DNA of 64,000 bases from NCBI GenBank assembly GCA_029204225.1, contig CM055106.1, positions 38,156,036 to 38,220,035 of the forward strand, read 5' to 3'. The notes under the pieces are model-generated. The model was given only the letters and a program-made list of their open reading frames with translations, searched no databases and had not been told where the DNA came from. The stretch is from Diphasiastrum complanatum (Eukaryota; Streptophyta; Lycopodiopsida; Lycopodiales; Lycopodiaceae). The position numbers were made by a program, and so were the translations under genes. This document shows, in pieces, positions 35,266 to 46,858 of the stretch (positions are counted from its first letter, which is position 1; every line of letters begins with the position of its first letter).

Positions 35266-36975
35266 TTAGTGTGGGAAAGTTGCTTGATAATGGTTGTGAT
35301 GTAAAGTTCAACTCCAATACTTGTTTTATCAAGAGAAAAGATGAGATCCTTGCTGATGGAACTAGATGTGGTGGAATTTTTAAGTTGAATTCTTATGAGA
35401 ATGCAAACCTTTGTGAAGTTGTTTTGTTATCTAAGGAGGAGCTGTGGCATAGAAGGTTGGGACATCCTAACTTTACATCTATGTCTTCTATGGTTAAGAA
35501 GGAGAAGGCTATTGGTCTTCCAAAATCTCTTTCTAAAGATTTCAAGCCTTGTGAGGCTTGTGCCATTGCAAAGTCACACAGAAAGCCATATCAGAAGTCT
35601 TTTATAAAGACTACTTATCCATTGGAACTCATACATTCAGATGTACATTTTTTCTCTTCTAAAAGTATTGGTGGTGCAACATGTTTTGGCACCTTTATTG
35701 ATGACTTTACTAGATACACTTGGTTGTATCTACTTTCTTCAAAGGCTATGGTTTTTGATCACTTCCTTATCTTCAAAGCTTATGTAGAAAAATAGTTTTC
35801 TTGCAAAGTCAAAGCTTTAAGATGCGATGGAGGAGGTGAATATATCTCCAACAAGTTTCATAATTATTGTGAAGGTGAAGGAATAAAGAGAGAATTTTCT
35901 TGTGCCTATTCTACATCTCAAAATGGAGTAGCTGAGAGGAAAAATAGATCTTTATGTGAATGTGCTAAAGCAATTCGAGTAGCAGTTTCTTTGTCTATTG
36001 AATATTGGGGTGAAGCTATAAATTGTGCAAAGTATTTGTGCAATAGATTACCTCACAATGCTCTTGCTGGAAAAACACCTTTTGAAGTCTTGTTTCAGAA
36101 AAAACCTAAGGTAGATCACCTTAGAGTTTTTGGTTATACTTGCTTTGTTAATATGCCCTTGGAAACAAGGAAAATAGATGATCCTAATTTTGTTAAAGGG
36201 ATCATGGTTGGATATGCATCCAACAAAAAAGCTTACAGGATCTATGTTCCCTCTACCTCAACTACAATTGAGAGTAGAGATGTGATATTCCATGAAGATC
36301 AAAAATACATTCTTGAGAAGGCCTAGTGTTACAATAACTAGACCTGACATAAGCTTTAGTGTCCATAAGTTGAGCCAGGCTATGCAAAATTCTTCAATTT
36401 ATCATTGGAAAAAGGCCAAGAGAGTGCTTAGATATATATCTTCAACTTTTGATTTTGGTTTATTATATAGAAGTGAAGATATTTCTATTATTGGTTATTC
36501 TGACTCAGATTTTGCAAGTGATAAAGCATATCGGAAATCTACAAGTGCTTATGTCATATATCTTGGAGGAAACTTGATATCTTGGCTTTCCAAAAAGCAA
36601 GATATTGTATCACTCTCATCATGTGAAGCTGAGTACAAGGCACTCACTACAACAACAAAGGAAGTGCTTTGGATCAAGAGGTTACTAGTAGAGCTAAAGA
36701 CAATCATGGAAGAAAATATACCTATGATCATGTGTGACAACATTTGAGCTCAAGCCCTTGCCAACAACCCAATATTCCATGCAAGGAGCAAGCATATCGA
36801 AGTTGCACATCACTTCGTGAGAGAGAAGCTCATTGGAGGTGAAATCAAATTGGAGCACATCGACACATCATCTTGCATTGCAGATATGATCACCAAACCT
36901 TTGAGCAAAAGTTCCTTCAAGAAGCATAGAGCCAACCTTGGCGTTATACCAAGATCCATGTTCAAATCAATATAG
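35266..36975 (+). pseudogene. Copia integrase and RNase H, RT deleted
   Basis: This continues the polyprotein in another frame. 35271-35795 holds the protease end, the GAG-pre-integrase block LWHRRLGHPNF...CEACAIAKSHRKPY and the integrase start (LIHSDVHFFSSKSIGGATCF, FIDDFTRYTW), closing at a TAG at 35793. Integrase continues with CDGGGEYISNKFHNY, SQNGVAERKNRSLCE, PKVDHLRVFGYTCF and SRDVIFHEDQ to about 36315. There the sequence jumps directly to the RNase H side, TRPDISFSVHKLSQAMQ, GYSDSDFASD, SSCEAEYKAL, and after a stop at 36746 to HARSKHIEVAHHFVREKL and SMFKSI. The whole RT catalytic region, including YVDD, is missing. Confidence 0.93.
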
Positions 36976-36980
36976 ATCAT

Positions 36981-36992
36981 TTTTAGGAGGAG
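36981..36992 (+). other. Polypurine tract
   Basis: TTTTAGGAGGAG immediately before the 3' LTR, the second-strand primer site in copia replication. Confidence 0.85.
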
Positions 36993-37787
36993 TATTAAAA
37001 TTGAAAAACAATCCATATTGATTTTTTGGCTTGCTACAAATGTTGTACCATGCAAGTATGTAGCTCATTAATGCAAAATGCCAAGTTTGGCCTACATAGA
37101 ACTCGAGCTACATGGTTATGTATTATCTAGTTTGATAAATGCAACTTGCATATAATTTGTAGACATAGAATTAGCATGATTATGCTTGTAGAAACTCGTG
37201 GCAACTCACATGCATTGATTGTAAGTGATCCATAGTGACATGCAAGGCATGCACAAAGTTTAATGGACACATGCATGATGATTTGGACATTTCTAGTTAG
37301 AACTAGTACACTTGTAAAAAGTTGGTAGAATTTCATGCATGACAAGTGACAAATGTCACATAGACTCTAGATGTCACTTTAGATGTCATTTTGGAATGGA
37401 TAGATATGGTTCTACCTTGAGCTACCTCAATCTCCATAAATATGTGTAGCTCTCCACACAATAAATAATGAAGAACCAAAGTTTTGTAGCTATCTCATGC
37501 CATTTTGGATCTAAACAAATATTGCTTGCTATCTCTCTAGCTCTCTCTCTCTAACTCGTGTTGAGGCTAATGCTCATACATTGAAATCTTATATTTTTAT
37601 TCATTCTTTGATTCATTGCTATTATATTCTGTTGATTAGCATGCTAGATTGTGGATTAGCCATTTCTTCTGAACTAGATTTTGTTGATCAATCTAGAATC
37701 AGGTTATAGTGCCAATCACAAAGCTTAATTAAGATCAGTCACTCTTGTGGACATTCCCCACACCTGTGAATTCTGGAAATTTTGTCA
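36993..37787 (+). repeat. 3' LTR (795 bp) of the 32.5 kb copia element
   Basis: Same length and sequence as the 5' LTR apart from about 18 substitutions. Its first bases have decayed from TG to TA. Confidence 0.95.
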
Positions 37788-37792
37788 CTTTT

Positions 37793-38601
37793 GCCTGAAT
37801 AATCAGACTTTGTGGATTTCTTTGACTTGAATTTTTTATTTTTCTTTGTGTATAGATTCTAAGGATTCGATCTTGAACCTGAAGAGGATGCATTTCGTCT
37901 TATCTCCTCTTGTAACAACATTGAGATAATTCTTGAGAGAGTGAGTTGTTGTTGGGTCGAAATGCCCATGGCCCAAGTTTCATAGGCATCAGACAGACTC
38001 GATAAAAGAATCATTACTACATCTGAATCTTCAATGTTCGATCCTGTTGCAGTCAACTGCTCCATGAGAATTTTGAAGGTATTAAGATGGCTGAAAATAG
38101 TGTCTGCATCAGTCATCCTCAATGTAAAGAATTTCTTTCTCAGATGGAGTTTAGATGTGACCCTCTGATGTCATAGAATGTAGATAGAATGTCCCAAGCA
38201 TCCTTAGCTACCTGAGAAGATCAAATGTGACTAATCTGAGAGTCTTTGATGTTTAGTGTGATTAGGACAAACGTCTTGTCATGTCGTTGCCTCCATTTAG
38301 TGATGCCAGCTGCATCAGCCTCTGGCTTGATTTCAATACCATCAACAATGTCCCACAACTCCTTGGCTAATAGAATGACTTTCATCTTGAATTTCTAGAG
38401 ATGGAAGTTCTCTCCATCGAGCTTGTCAATCAGAGAGGGACTAGAACTCGAATCCATTCTGATATAGTTCAATATTGTTGGTAGAAAGAACAATAGTGTG
38501 ATACTGTTGGTTGCGCGCTTGCTGAAATGAAGTCTTGGTAGAAACAAGACTACATCCGCAGTAGAAATGCAGATTATTAAGACACCCGCTCTGATACCAT
38601 G
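37793..38601 (-). pseudogene. Copia gag relic (family J) with leader and primer site
   Basis: On the minus strand an antisense primer site (TCTGATACCATG, about 38591-38602) is followed by a leader and Gag from about 38455: MDSSSSPSLIDKLDGENFHL, then WKFKMKVILLAKELWDIVDG, LRMTDADTIFSHLNTFKILM and SRIISMLLQEEIRRNASSSG. A stop and a frame change near 38155-38220 break it. The rest of the element is cut off at 37793 by the insertion of the 32.5 kb element. Leader and Gag closely match the relic at 62190-63288. Confidence 0.88.
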
Positions 38602-39045
38602 TAATAAATCAAAGAAATTTGATATTTGCAACGGCAAAGTAAAGAGCGGATAGATGACAGATCGGAAGCACGACAATTACTAGCAAGTATTCAAGACAAA
38701 TCGATTCACAATCAACAATGGAACAATCACATTGTAGACACAAATCTTGCATGCAGATTGATATTAAAAATGTGAGTACAAAGAGTGTCAAGCTGGGCGC
38801 AACAGTAGGCGCAAAATAGACTTCAGCTGAAAAGTTGATAGCCAGGGAAAAACCGAGCATCCTAACCGATTCTACAAAAACCTACTTAATCACAGATTCT
38901 TGTTACTAAATAATGTCTGAATCATTGTTACAAAAGATGCATGGGCGTTGACTCCATCATTGATGACTAGAAGTCAGTTGATCACAGTGCATTGGAATCC
39001 TAAGTTAAACTACTTATAGTTCACCAGAAGGCCGCCGTTATTTAA
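38602..39045 (-). mobile_element. Antisense LTR of the family J copia relic
   Basis: Inferred from its position directly outside the primer site. The sequence does not match LTR G, which flanks the closely related internal region at 63 kb. The outer end (about 39045) is not certain. Confidence 0.5.
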
Positions 39046-39052
39046 CGGTAAG

Positions 39053-39165
39053 TGGGTCGGATTTCTAATTACAAAAGGTCGGATTTCTACAAGAGGTCAA
39101 ATTCATACACTGGGTCAAATTTATACAAAGGGTCGAAAAATATACAGAGGGTCAAATTTATTAGA
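39053..39165. repeat. 19-bp minisatellite, about six copies
   Basis: A degenerate unit near GGTCAAATTTATACAAAG is repeated about six times head to tail. Related GGGTCAAA/GGGTCGAA words continue irregularly to about 39320. The plus-strand frame reads KRSDFYKRSNSYTGSNLYKG, a translation of the repeat. Confidence 0.7.
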
Positions 39166-39479
39166 CCCAATCGATCCAAGGTCGAAGATGCCCAAATTTA
39201 TCAGACCCGATTTGGGGTCAAAGACGCCGAAAAAAATTAGAACCAATCCGATCCAACCCAGGGTCAAAAAATCTCTCTTTGATAAGAATGACATTGGGTC
39301 GAAAATAGCCTTGGGTCAGAAAAATTTGATCCTGAATTTTTGATCCTTTGCTAAAATTTTGAGTCTTCATATTTTTTGTGTTTTCCAAGAATAAGTATAT
39401 ACAGATTTTTCAGGATGCTCATTACCTAATGGAATTGGGCTTGAGCATGAAATTCCAACATTATCAACCCGTGTCAGCT

Positions 39480-40095
39480 CGTCGTTATCCCCCCTGCCCC
39501 GTCAAATATTTGCCCTCCTCTGTTCTTTCTTAAAATGAGTGTTTGCTCCTTTTTTCCACTTCTTCCTTTACAATTCGCCTGCACATTTTTCCAACTCCTC
39601 TAGTTGACTTGGATGGCTGGACACCGCGCTTAGACTATGCCCTGCTCAGCTATCATGCTAGGCATCTTCTCAAGAATCCTTCTCTTTTTTCCACCTACCT
39701 CAATTCCCTTTGGTCGCTTATCCACTCGCCCTCTTGCTGGTGTAAAAGGCTTTCCATTGCCTGGTCACTCCCTATAGGGAAGCTTAGGTACCTTGCTTAT
39801 AGCATCCTTACTGAGTCCCTTCTCTTCTTAACTAAATGGCCTTTTTTGAATGATCGCCTTTGTTCGATTTGCCAATTGGAAGAGGAAACCATAGACCACC
39901 TATTTTTTCATTGTCACAAGACACTCTAGATGGAGTTCATGCATCTCCTGCATCATTGGGGATTTTTCTTATCTCTTTGGATTGACACCATACTACTGGG
40001 CGACCCCCTATCACTGATCGCTCTATTCTGACCGTCTGTCATGTCTACAGGATAGTGGTTCTACGAAATATTTGGACGATATGGAAGTAGTGATT
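39480..40095 (+). pseudogene. LINE 3' end: zf-RVT domain remnant
   Basis: The open piece 39543-39929 reads SIAWSLPIGKLRYLAYSILT, then NDRLCSICQLEEETIDHLFF and HCHKTL. That is the zinc-binding C-terminal domain (zf-RVT: CxxC...HLFxHC) of plant non-LTR retrotransposon polyproteins. Beyond a stop, RIVVLRNIWTIWK at about 40045-40087 fits the same tail. The RT and endonuclease domains are absent. 5' truncation is normal for LINE insertions. No poly(A) tail is visible. Confidence 0.75.
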
Positions 40096-40169
40096 TTTGT
40101 CGGCTCCCTCTTTCTCAACTTCTACTTGTTTTCGTTTTCCTACCCATGATCGAATTTTGGCTCAGGGTC

Positions 40170-40690
40170 GAATTCTGGCCCATGATCGAATTCTTCATCA
40201 TCTCATCAAAGATTGTAGAACACTCAACTACAACAATGAAAAGAATAAGTAGTTCCAACAATAAACAAATGCAGCCTCAACCAACATGAAGAGGAAGATG
40301 AAGCTGCCTTTATGACCAGGGTCAGAAATTTTCAAGATATCAATTCCAGGTACCTGGACTCTGGAGCAACTCAACATATGACCCATCATCGGGATTGGTT
40401 CCAAAACTACAAGCCTTTCATCCATTCTAGAGTTGTGTAGCTTGGAGACAACTCAACACATTCCATTGACAGTGAAGGGACAGTAAGGGTCAAATTTCAG
40501 AGAAGTGATGTTAAGTTGTTGTCCAATGTCCTATATATTTTGAACCTTACAAAGAATCTGCTTTCTATAAGAGAATCATTGATTCTGGTTGTAGGGGCGA
40601 ATTCGATATAGAGGGCTACACCATTTTTGACAAGACTAGGAAAGTCCTAGCTTATGTCAAATTTCAGAGTTTAAGGACTGAAATTGATCT
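40170..40690 (+). pseudogene. Copia zinc knuckle and protease fragment
   Basis: The plus strand reads HLIKDCRTLNYNNEKNK (second half of a Gag zinc knuckle), EEEDEAAFMTRVRNFQDINS and the protease active-site region RYLDSGATQHMTHHRDWF, followed by LLSNVLYILNLTKNLLSI. Frames change and stops occur. The EDEAAF/DSG block also ends the family J relic at 62 kb, so this is the same family. Confidence 0.8.
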
Positions 40691-40744
40691 ACAACGGATC
40701 ACAAAGAGTGATTGGTAGCTTGGGATCTTGATCTATATCAAGAC

Positions 40745-41628
40745 TAGCTTCGAAATCTAGCTTCTACTTGACAATCTTTGTGATTCCAAGCAAGAACAAT
40801 AAAAAAAGATGATCCACATCTTCACACGTGTGAAGTAAAGCTAATGTACGGCCTGATAATAGAGAAATAGTTTACTTATCATTTACAAAGCATTCATCCA
40901 CAAAGAAAGTGCTTAAGAGAGTCAAAACACAATGATAGCTCCACAAACCAAGAATTCTCATCATTAGCTCAAAAATGGATCCATCATGGATCAAGTACAA
41001 AATCACCATAATATCTCTCTAAGCTGCACTATCCATTACATCTCCAGCATAGTTTGAATCTGAAAATCCAAAAATATTAGATGACGATCCCTCATACAAT
41101 ATGCCAAAATCTCGAGCTCACTTCCCTCAAAACATAAAATAATGTTTTTTTTTCCGTACAAAAATAGTAAGCTACTATATTTCACACATGTGAATCTGAA
41201 AATAACATTTAATGAGCATTCTACACATAAAATTTGCAAGATACCACAAGTATAGTGCACCAATAAATAGTAGAACGCAAGAGAACCATGTATAAGCATG
41301 AATGAGATAAGAGAGAGAGAATGTCTTCTCTTCCCATGAGTTACATCCTTTTATAGTAGGTCCAAACCTAAATTCAAACTTTGGTTTTTCTCCATAATGA
41401 AAACCCTACTATTTTTGTGACTAGATTCAATGTATATACTACTCAAATTGAATCTCTCCAAAACTCGTGCTCTATAGTTTCCCACACTTTCTAGAAGTGT
41501 TTATTCAAATAATTTTAGACTAATATAACTTTTAAGCCTTCAAACTCTTAAGTCTAATATGAAAATTGCCCTCAATTGTGTATTTGGCAATTTATCAATC
41601 TTGACTAAACTAGTTGAAATTTCTCACA
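40745..41628 (-). mobile_element. LTR I, antisense
   Basis: Read on the minus strand it begins TGTGAGAAATTTC at 41628 directly after the purine tract GTTGAAGAGGGAG (41629-41641). It contains two TTCACACGTGTGAA-like palindromes (near 40830 and 41180). A diverged relative lies at 15210-15500. The inner end near 40745 is approximate because no primer site was found. Confidence 0.65.
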
Positions 41629-42140
41629 CTCCCTCTTCAACTAGTTTAAGCTTAATCATAGAACTTTGATCCAACTTTAGAATGACCTCCATTCTAAGTA
41701 TAGACCTCCTTTCTAATGTTATAAAGTAGTTTCCATAATTGATATAGAGAATAGTGTCCACTTGGGATGCTTCACTATTTCTTACATCAATTTAACATAT
41801 CAAGATGTAAATAGAACATGAAGAACCAAATAGAATGTAAATGAGATTATTCCTCCATGCTATCAACTTTGAACTCTCTGGCTTTTGACTTGATGAAGGT
41901 CCACCATCATCACCATCTAAAATAGGACCATTTACATCAACATCAAGAATGTTAGATCCATCCACATCGCCATCAATAATGCTTGAAGATACTTTTGGAA
42001 TGTTCCCCTCATCAAAAATGACATCTCTACAAACAATCACCTTGTGTCCTTCCATCCAAAATAGCACTCGGCCGCCTACTGCACAAGAAACTGGCACACA
42101 ACAAAGTTTGATCCCAAAATGGCTTATCAAGGTTAACACT
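41629..42140 (-). pseudogene. Copia pol remnant upstream of LTR I
   Basis: The minus strand reads GRVLFWMEGHKVIVCRDVIF then DEGNIPKVSSSI (41792-42139). This is the end of the copia integrase C-terminal region, where SRDVxFDE is typical. It then runs, with stops, to the polypurine tract. RT and RNase H are deleted. Confidence 0.65.
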
Positions 42141-42686
42141 TAACATCATGGCTTTCACACTTTCACATCTGTATCCATCATGTCAATCACAACAACATTC
42201 TGGAGGATTTTTGACCTTATTACTGAGGCTTTTATGAAGAATGTTTTTTTTAATAAAAGATCGTAAACTTCGGTATACACTATAAAGTATGCCTCAGAAC
42301 GAGATCCTCGATAATCAAGGCTTCTTCACCTCATTTTTGCGTTGTTTATAGCACGGGTATGTCGAGAGATATACCAAGGGCCGTCGGTATATCCCTCCCA
42401 ACAAGCTATTGGTGACATGTCATTTTTGAGGATTATACCGAAGGCCATCCCTTGGTATATCCCTATCAAAATGGCACCATGTTCTAAGGGTTATTTCGAG
42501 GGTTAAAAAATCAAAAAAAAAATTTAAGAATACAATGGAGCCAGTTTATTGGCTCCATGTTGCCCTAAAAATGGACTCAATCTGACCCCAAGAGTCTTTT
42601 GCACCACTTCTTATGAAGTTGGTAAGCAAATTCATTTGTTCATTATTTTTAATAAAACAATTTGCAAATTTTTTTTTTAAAATGTA
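42141..42686. other. Unassigned region with GGTATATCCCT repeats
   Basis: No gene recognised. Short inverted and direct repeats of ATACCAAGGGCCGTCGGTAT type occur at 42370-42470. Confidence 0.4.
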
Positions 42687-43475
42687 TAGATATATTTTCT
42701 TAAGTCCTAATTTAAAATAAAATTGAATGTATTCCTACACTACAAAACGTGCATCTACAACAAAAGATAGGAGATAAACAATTGCAAAAATTTATGAGCA
42801 TAGGTATACAATCTAGCATATAATCTGTTTATGAATTGTAAAAATGTATGAGCTGAGGTCGGAATGGACCTCGGAATAAGTGATGGTACACTACCTTAAA
42901 CAGATCCACATGTTCCGAGCTATGTTCTGACCTCCACTGATTCTCACCCGAGTTGATAGATGTACCCATTATCAACAGATTTATCAATAGAAGTATAGAT
43001 TTGTTTCTAAGATGTGTAGATCTATTTTCATAAATCCTAATGTAAATAAAATTAAATGTATTTCTACACTACAAAACGTGCATCTACAACAAAAGATAGG
43101 AGATAAACATTTATGTAAAAATTGATGAGCAGAGGTATATAATCTAGCATTTATGAGCTGGTAACAATCTAGCATATAATCTATTTATGAATTGTAAAAA
43201 TTGTCTGAGTAGAGACCTCGGGATAAGAGGTGGTATATTGCCTTAATTAGATCCACATATTTTGAGGTATGTTCCGACCTCCACTAATTTCCACCCCAGT
43301 TGATATATGTACCCATTATCAACAGATTTATCAATAAAAGTATAAATTTATATCTAAGATGTGTAGATCTATTTTCATAAATCCTTGTAAATAAAATTGA
43401 ATGTAGTCATACACTACAAAATGTGGATCTACAACAAAAAATAGGAGACAAACTGCTACAAAACTGTACAAGTAC
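42687..43475. repeat. Tandem repeat of about 340 bp, 2.3 copies
   Basis: Unit 1 is 42687-43016 (330 bp), unit 2 is 43017-43363 (347 bp) and a partial third starts at 43364. Each begins TAGAT(A/C)TATTTTC and contains CACTACAAAACGTGCATCTACAAC-like, AATCTAGCATATAATCT and CCATTATCAACAGATTTATC words in order. The units differ by scattered substitutions and one insertion of about 20 bp in unit 2. Confidence 0.88.
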
Positions 43476-44394
43476 CTAGAACTGCTACTAGTTGTGTTAG
43501 TTGGATGGTGTTAGAGCCAAAAAATTGACATACAAACCTGCAAAACAAATTTATAACAAAAACCCATACAACTATTGCCTCATGGGAAAATCATAGAACT
43601 AGTCATCACAATTGAAGATTCTACTTAAAAAAACAACTAAGCTTCACAAATGTATCATAAAATTCACATATCTGTCATTGGAAAGCTCAAAAAAACATGT
43701 AAGGAGAGGTCAGAACAGTCCTCGAAATAGGCATTGGTATATTGTTAAAATTAGCATGGTCTATTTCGACCTCAATTCTAACCCTGAAAGTACCTCTAGG
43801 ATCTGCTACAAAAGTTGTGCCTCAAATGCTATGATGGCCTCGTACCCAAAAATGAATCCTGCAAAACAAAAACCAGTATTGTAGTTTGTTAAGTTTATCA
43901 CCACAAAAAATAATTCTAACAAATAAATTTTACAAAAAGAAAGATCCATATGGAATCTTGTATATGCACCAAAAAACGCGATGGCCAGTTGAGAATTTGG
44001 CATCGAAATAGCCATCAAAATAGGCGCTGATTTAACAAATCCAATAGATCCGTATATTCCGATAGGTATTCTGACCCTCTGAAAGTCTGGATCTACATCG
44101 CATCGGAACAGCCTTCGGAATAGCAGATTCTATAGATCCACCTATTTCGACAGCCTTTTCGACCTGCCTGTTACGTTAAAAAACTCTTGTGGATCCGTCG
44201 ACTCCTTGCCTCAAAATAAGCCTTCATAGAAAATGTGGTGTCAATATAACCAAACTACAATCACATTGAGATGGATACTATGATGTAAGAGAAAGAGAGA
44301 GTGAGAAAAAGAGATTACCTTGTATCCAACAATCAAAAAGCCTCCATCTTCCACTTTTCCTTTTTTTTCTTGAGCTCACCACATTTGATTTTGC
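43476..44394. other. Unassigned region with recurrent CGGAATA/TATTCCG words
   Basis: No gene recognised. Short words such as ATTTCGACCT, CGAAATAG and GGAATAGC recur on both strands and resemble parts of the 340-bp unit, so it may be a more decayed extension of that repeat. Confidence 0.4.
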
Positions 44395-44560
44395 AAGGAG
44401 TAAGCAAAGAGGAAGAGCAAGAGGAACAAGTAAAGTGCAAGAGGAGCAAGAGGAACAAGCAACATACAAGAAGAAGAAACAAAGAGCAATAGCAAGAGAA
44501 ACAAGAGGAGAACTCAAATGTGAGGAGAATAAGGAGAGTGAGGAGGATAAAGAGGGTGAG
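44395..44560. repeat. Purine-rich AAGAGGAACAAG low-complexity tract
   Basis: A strongly strand-asymmetric A/G-rich stretch with irregular repeats of AAGAGGAACAAG. Confidence 0.75.
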
Positions 44561-45427
44561 CAAGGATCAACAAACAAGGGAGAGGAAAAAGGAAGCAGGT
44601 ACGTCCCTTGATACCATCACCCACTCCTCTTCCCTCTTCAAAAATGCGGCAACAATCTGTCAGACCCTCTGTATACATCTCACATTAGCTTCAGTATTCC
44701 GAGGGCCTCACTAAATTAGATTCAGTATTTCATGGTCTGTTTTGAGATGCATTTCGAGGCCTCCACTAAATGTTAAAATCAACTCAAAATTGTTGCATTC
44801 TAAAATCACACAATTTTCAAAGATTGTCGATCGTTATATTTCCAAGCCTTGTCAAAGAATATATAGTGCACTGAACCTAACCGGCGGGTACACTATTTCT
44901 CAAGAACCGACTTATGTGTAGAACAAACGGTTATGCTCTTTTGTAAGAACCGATCATGGTTGAGAACCCTCGGGTCCCTTTGAGCCTTGGATTGAGGGTG
45001 TGGCCGTCATTTGGAGGGGGTATATCCCGAGTATCAATTCACCCTACAAAACCTAACATTCATTAAGGGATTTTAGCAAGTGACTATTTATTCATGAGTA
45101 GGATGAGTAAGAGGATGTTACGATAGACAGTATTGTAACAAGACTTTTTTCAAGTTTCAAGGCTTCTTTGAGTGAAATTATTCAACCACAAGAGTGACAG
45201 GTACATGACTAGATGTGAGAATGTTATATATGGACTTGCTAGTCACCCAATTGTGCCCTTGGAAAATTGTGCTTGTTAACTACTATTAAAAAAGAGAGGC
45301 TTGCTAAGATATTTTGCAATCACCTAATTTCTACACATTTTTTGTTCCTTTGTGCCACCATCGTGAATCAATTTGCAGTATCTAAAACCCTATAGGAATA
45401 GTTATTTGACTTCCCCTCATCATAAAT
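44561..45427. other. Unassigned spacer
   Basis: No gene or repeat family recognised. The first 110 bp or so of LTR D may lie here, too diverged to see. Confidence 0.4.
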
Positions 45428-46155
45428 GTGAAGAATTGAAAAAGATTATCTATGTTAAATATAGGGGTCTTATGTTTTTTATATCAAGCATCTAGGTGTA
45501 GGATGTTGATAGGAACAAATTTGGCATAGATGGCATGCATTTCCACTTGTAATGCCACTATTGAGCCAAAATAGAGTAAGAGGCTAAACTCGTGCCAGTT
45601 AGAGTGTAGACAAGTGTAATGGATTTGTTTGATGAATTCTAAGAGGTTCAATAGGATTTAGAGGTGGAACCATGTGAGGTCCAATAGGAATTTGAGGTTT
45701 GCTTGAAAATAGTCCCATAGAATTTAGAGGTGCATGGATCAATGGTCCAATAGGATTAAGAGGTGGAAAAGTGTGGTCCAATCATAGTTAAGCATAGTGG
45801 TAGCTCGTGGATCTACTAGTATCATTGTACTCCTCATTTGGATCTAATTGATTTGGAGATTGTGTGGATTATGAGTGTCATTGGATTTCTAGCTCTCTCT
45901 CTTTAAACGAGAGCTATTGATGATTTTCTCTCTCTACCCAAGGAGAGTAGCTTGTTTTTACTTAGAATAATTTCTTAATACTTCCCACACATGTGAGTGA
46001 GAGTTGGAAGTGATTGAATGCATGTAGTAGTGTGTTTTTGCCATAGAATCAAAGATAGATCTTGAATCTCAATCTAGTCTTAATCTTGGTGCATCTACAC
46101 ACCTTAGGAGATCACATGTACATGTTGTGGACACTCCACACGTGTGAAATCTACA
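45428..46155 (+). mobile_element. LTR D, plus-strand 5' copy
   Basis: Matches the LTR at 55081-55870 and, in reverse, 52473-53291. It ends CACGTGTGAAATCTACA and is followed by the primer site TGGTATCAGAGCC at 46156. Its outer end is diverged or lost. It is more diverged from the other two LTR D copies than they are from each other. Confidence 0.85.
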
Positions 46156-46858
46156 TGGTATCAGAGCCTACCTAAGGTGACCATGCATTTTGATCCATTT
46201 AAGTGAAAACTATTCATCAATCTTGAGCTAGAAATTGTCAAGATCCATTTTCCTAACTATCTTGTCCAATTTTGGATCAAAAGAGATCAAAAGGGCATTG
46301 ATTGGATCTGGCCTGGTTTTGTACGGAATCAGGTACTCAGACATGTGTGAGGAACATTCAATTTCAGTTTAGAAGTTCTCTCTCATGCTTGATCCATTTA
46401 TCTTGCTTGATAGCTTGTTTTGAAGCTATTTTTGTCTCGTTTCTGATGCAATCAATTTCATTCCATTTGGTTGATCCAATCAAAAGTTATAAGCTTTTGA
46501 AGAGGGTTAGATAGGGCACCTAGACCTGGGTGGACACATTTGGTTTGGTCAAGAGATTGCTTGGTTGATCCAAAATCACAGGTGAATGCTTACCAATCTC
46601 ATCTATATGTGATCTAGGCACTGTTTTGAGATCTTAGCCATTTTGTTTCATGCAATATCATTGTATTTGAGTCAAATTTGTTTTCTTAGTGTACTTCACA
46701 TGTGCTAAGAGTGTTTGATTCTAACTTTGCCCATACTCCATCATTTGATGTGAAATAGATCTTGTTTTAGAGAGATTTGTGTAGCTAGTGAGAACCAATT
46801 CACAAATAGTTGCAAGATCTTTCATAGGAGAAGATAGTTCTCCATTATTGGATCCTAT
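46156..46858 (+). mobile_element. Copia D primer site and leader
   Basis: The primer site TGGTATCAGAGCC (46156-46168) is followed by a leader of about 690 bp, collinear with the reverse complement of 51780-52459. Homology stops at TTGGATCCTAT (46858), only about four bases short of the leader position where the plus-strand fragment at 53292 begins. Confidence 0.85.

Larger units (their letters stand above)
32532..37792 (+). mobile_element. Complete, RT-deleted Ty1/copia element with CTTTT target duplications
   Basis: Two direct LTRs of identical length (795 bp) enclose a primer site, gag-protease-integrase-RNase H remnants and a polypurine tract. The 5-bp sequence CTTTT occurs immediately before the 5' LTR (32532-32536) and immediately after the 3' LTR (37788-37792), as expected from copia integration. 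By eye the LTRs differ at about 18 positions (roughly 2%). The element lacks most of RT, so it could only have moved with help, or it lost RT after insertion. It is the best-preserved whole element in the window. Confidence 0.95.

Noticed and set aside
42736-43430. CACTAC words as possible CACTA terminal repeats
   Set aside because: They lie at a fixed internal position of the 340-bp tandem unit, not at the ends of an element, and no matching inverted end was found.
44301-44577. Leu/Ser/Cys-rich or Lys/Glu-rich frames on both strands
   Set aside because: They arise from the purine-rich AAGAGGAACAAG low-complexity tract.
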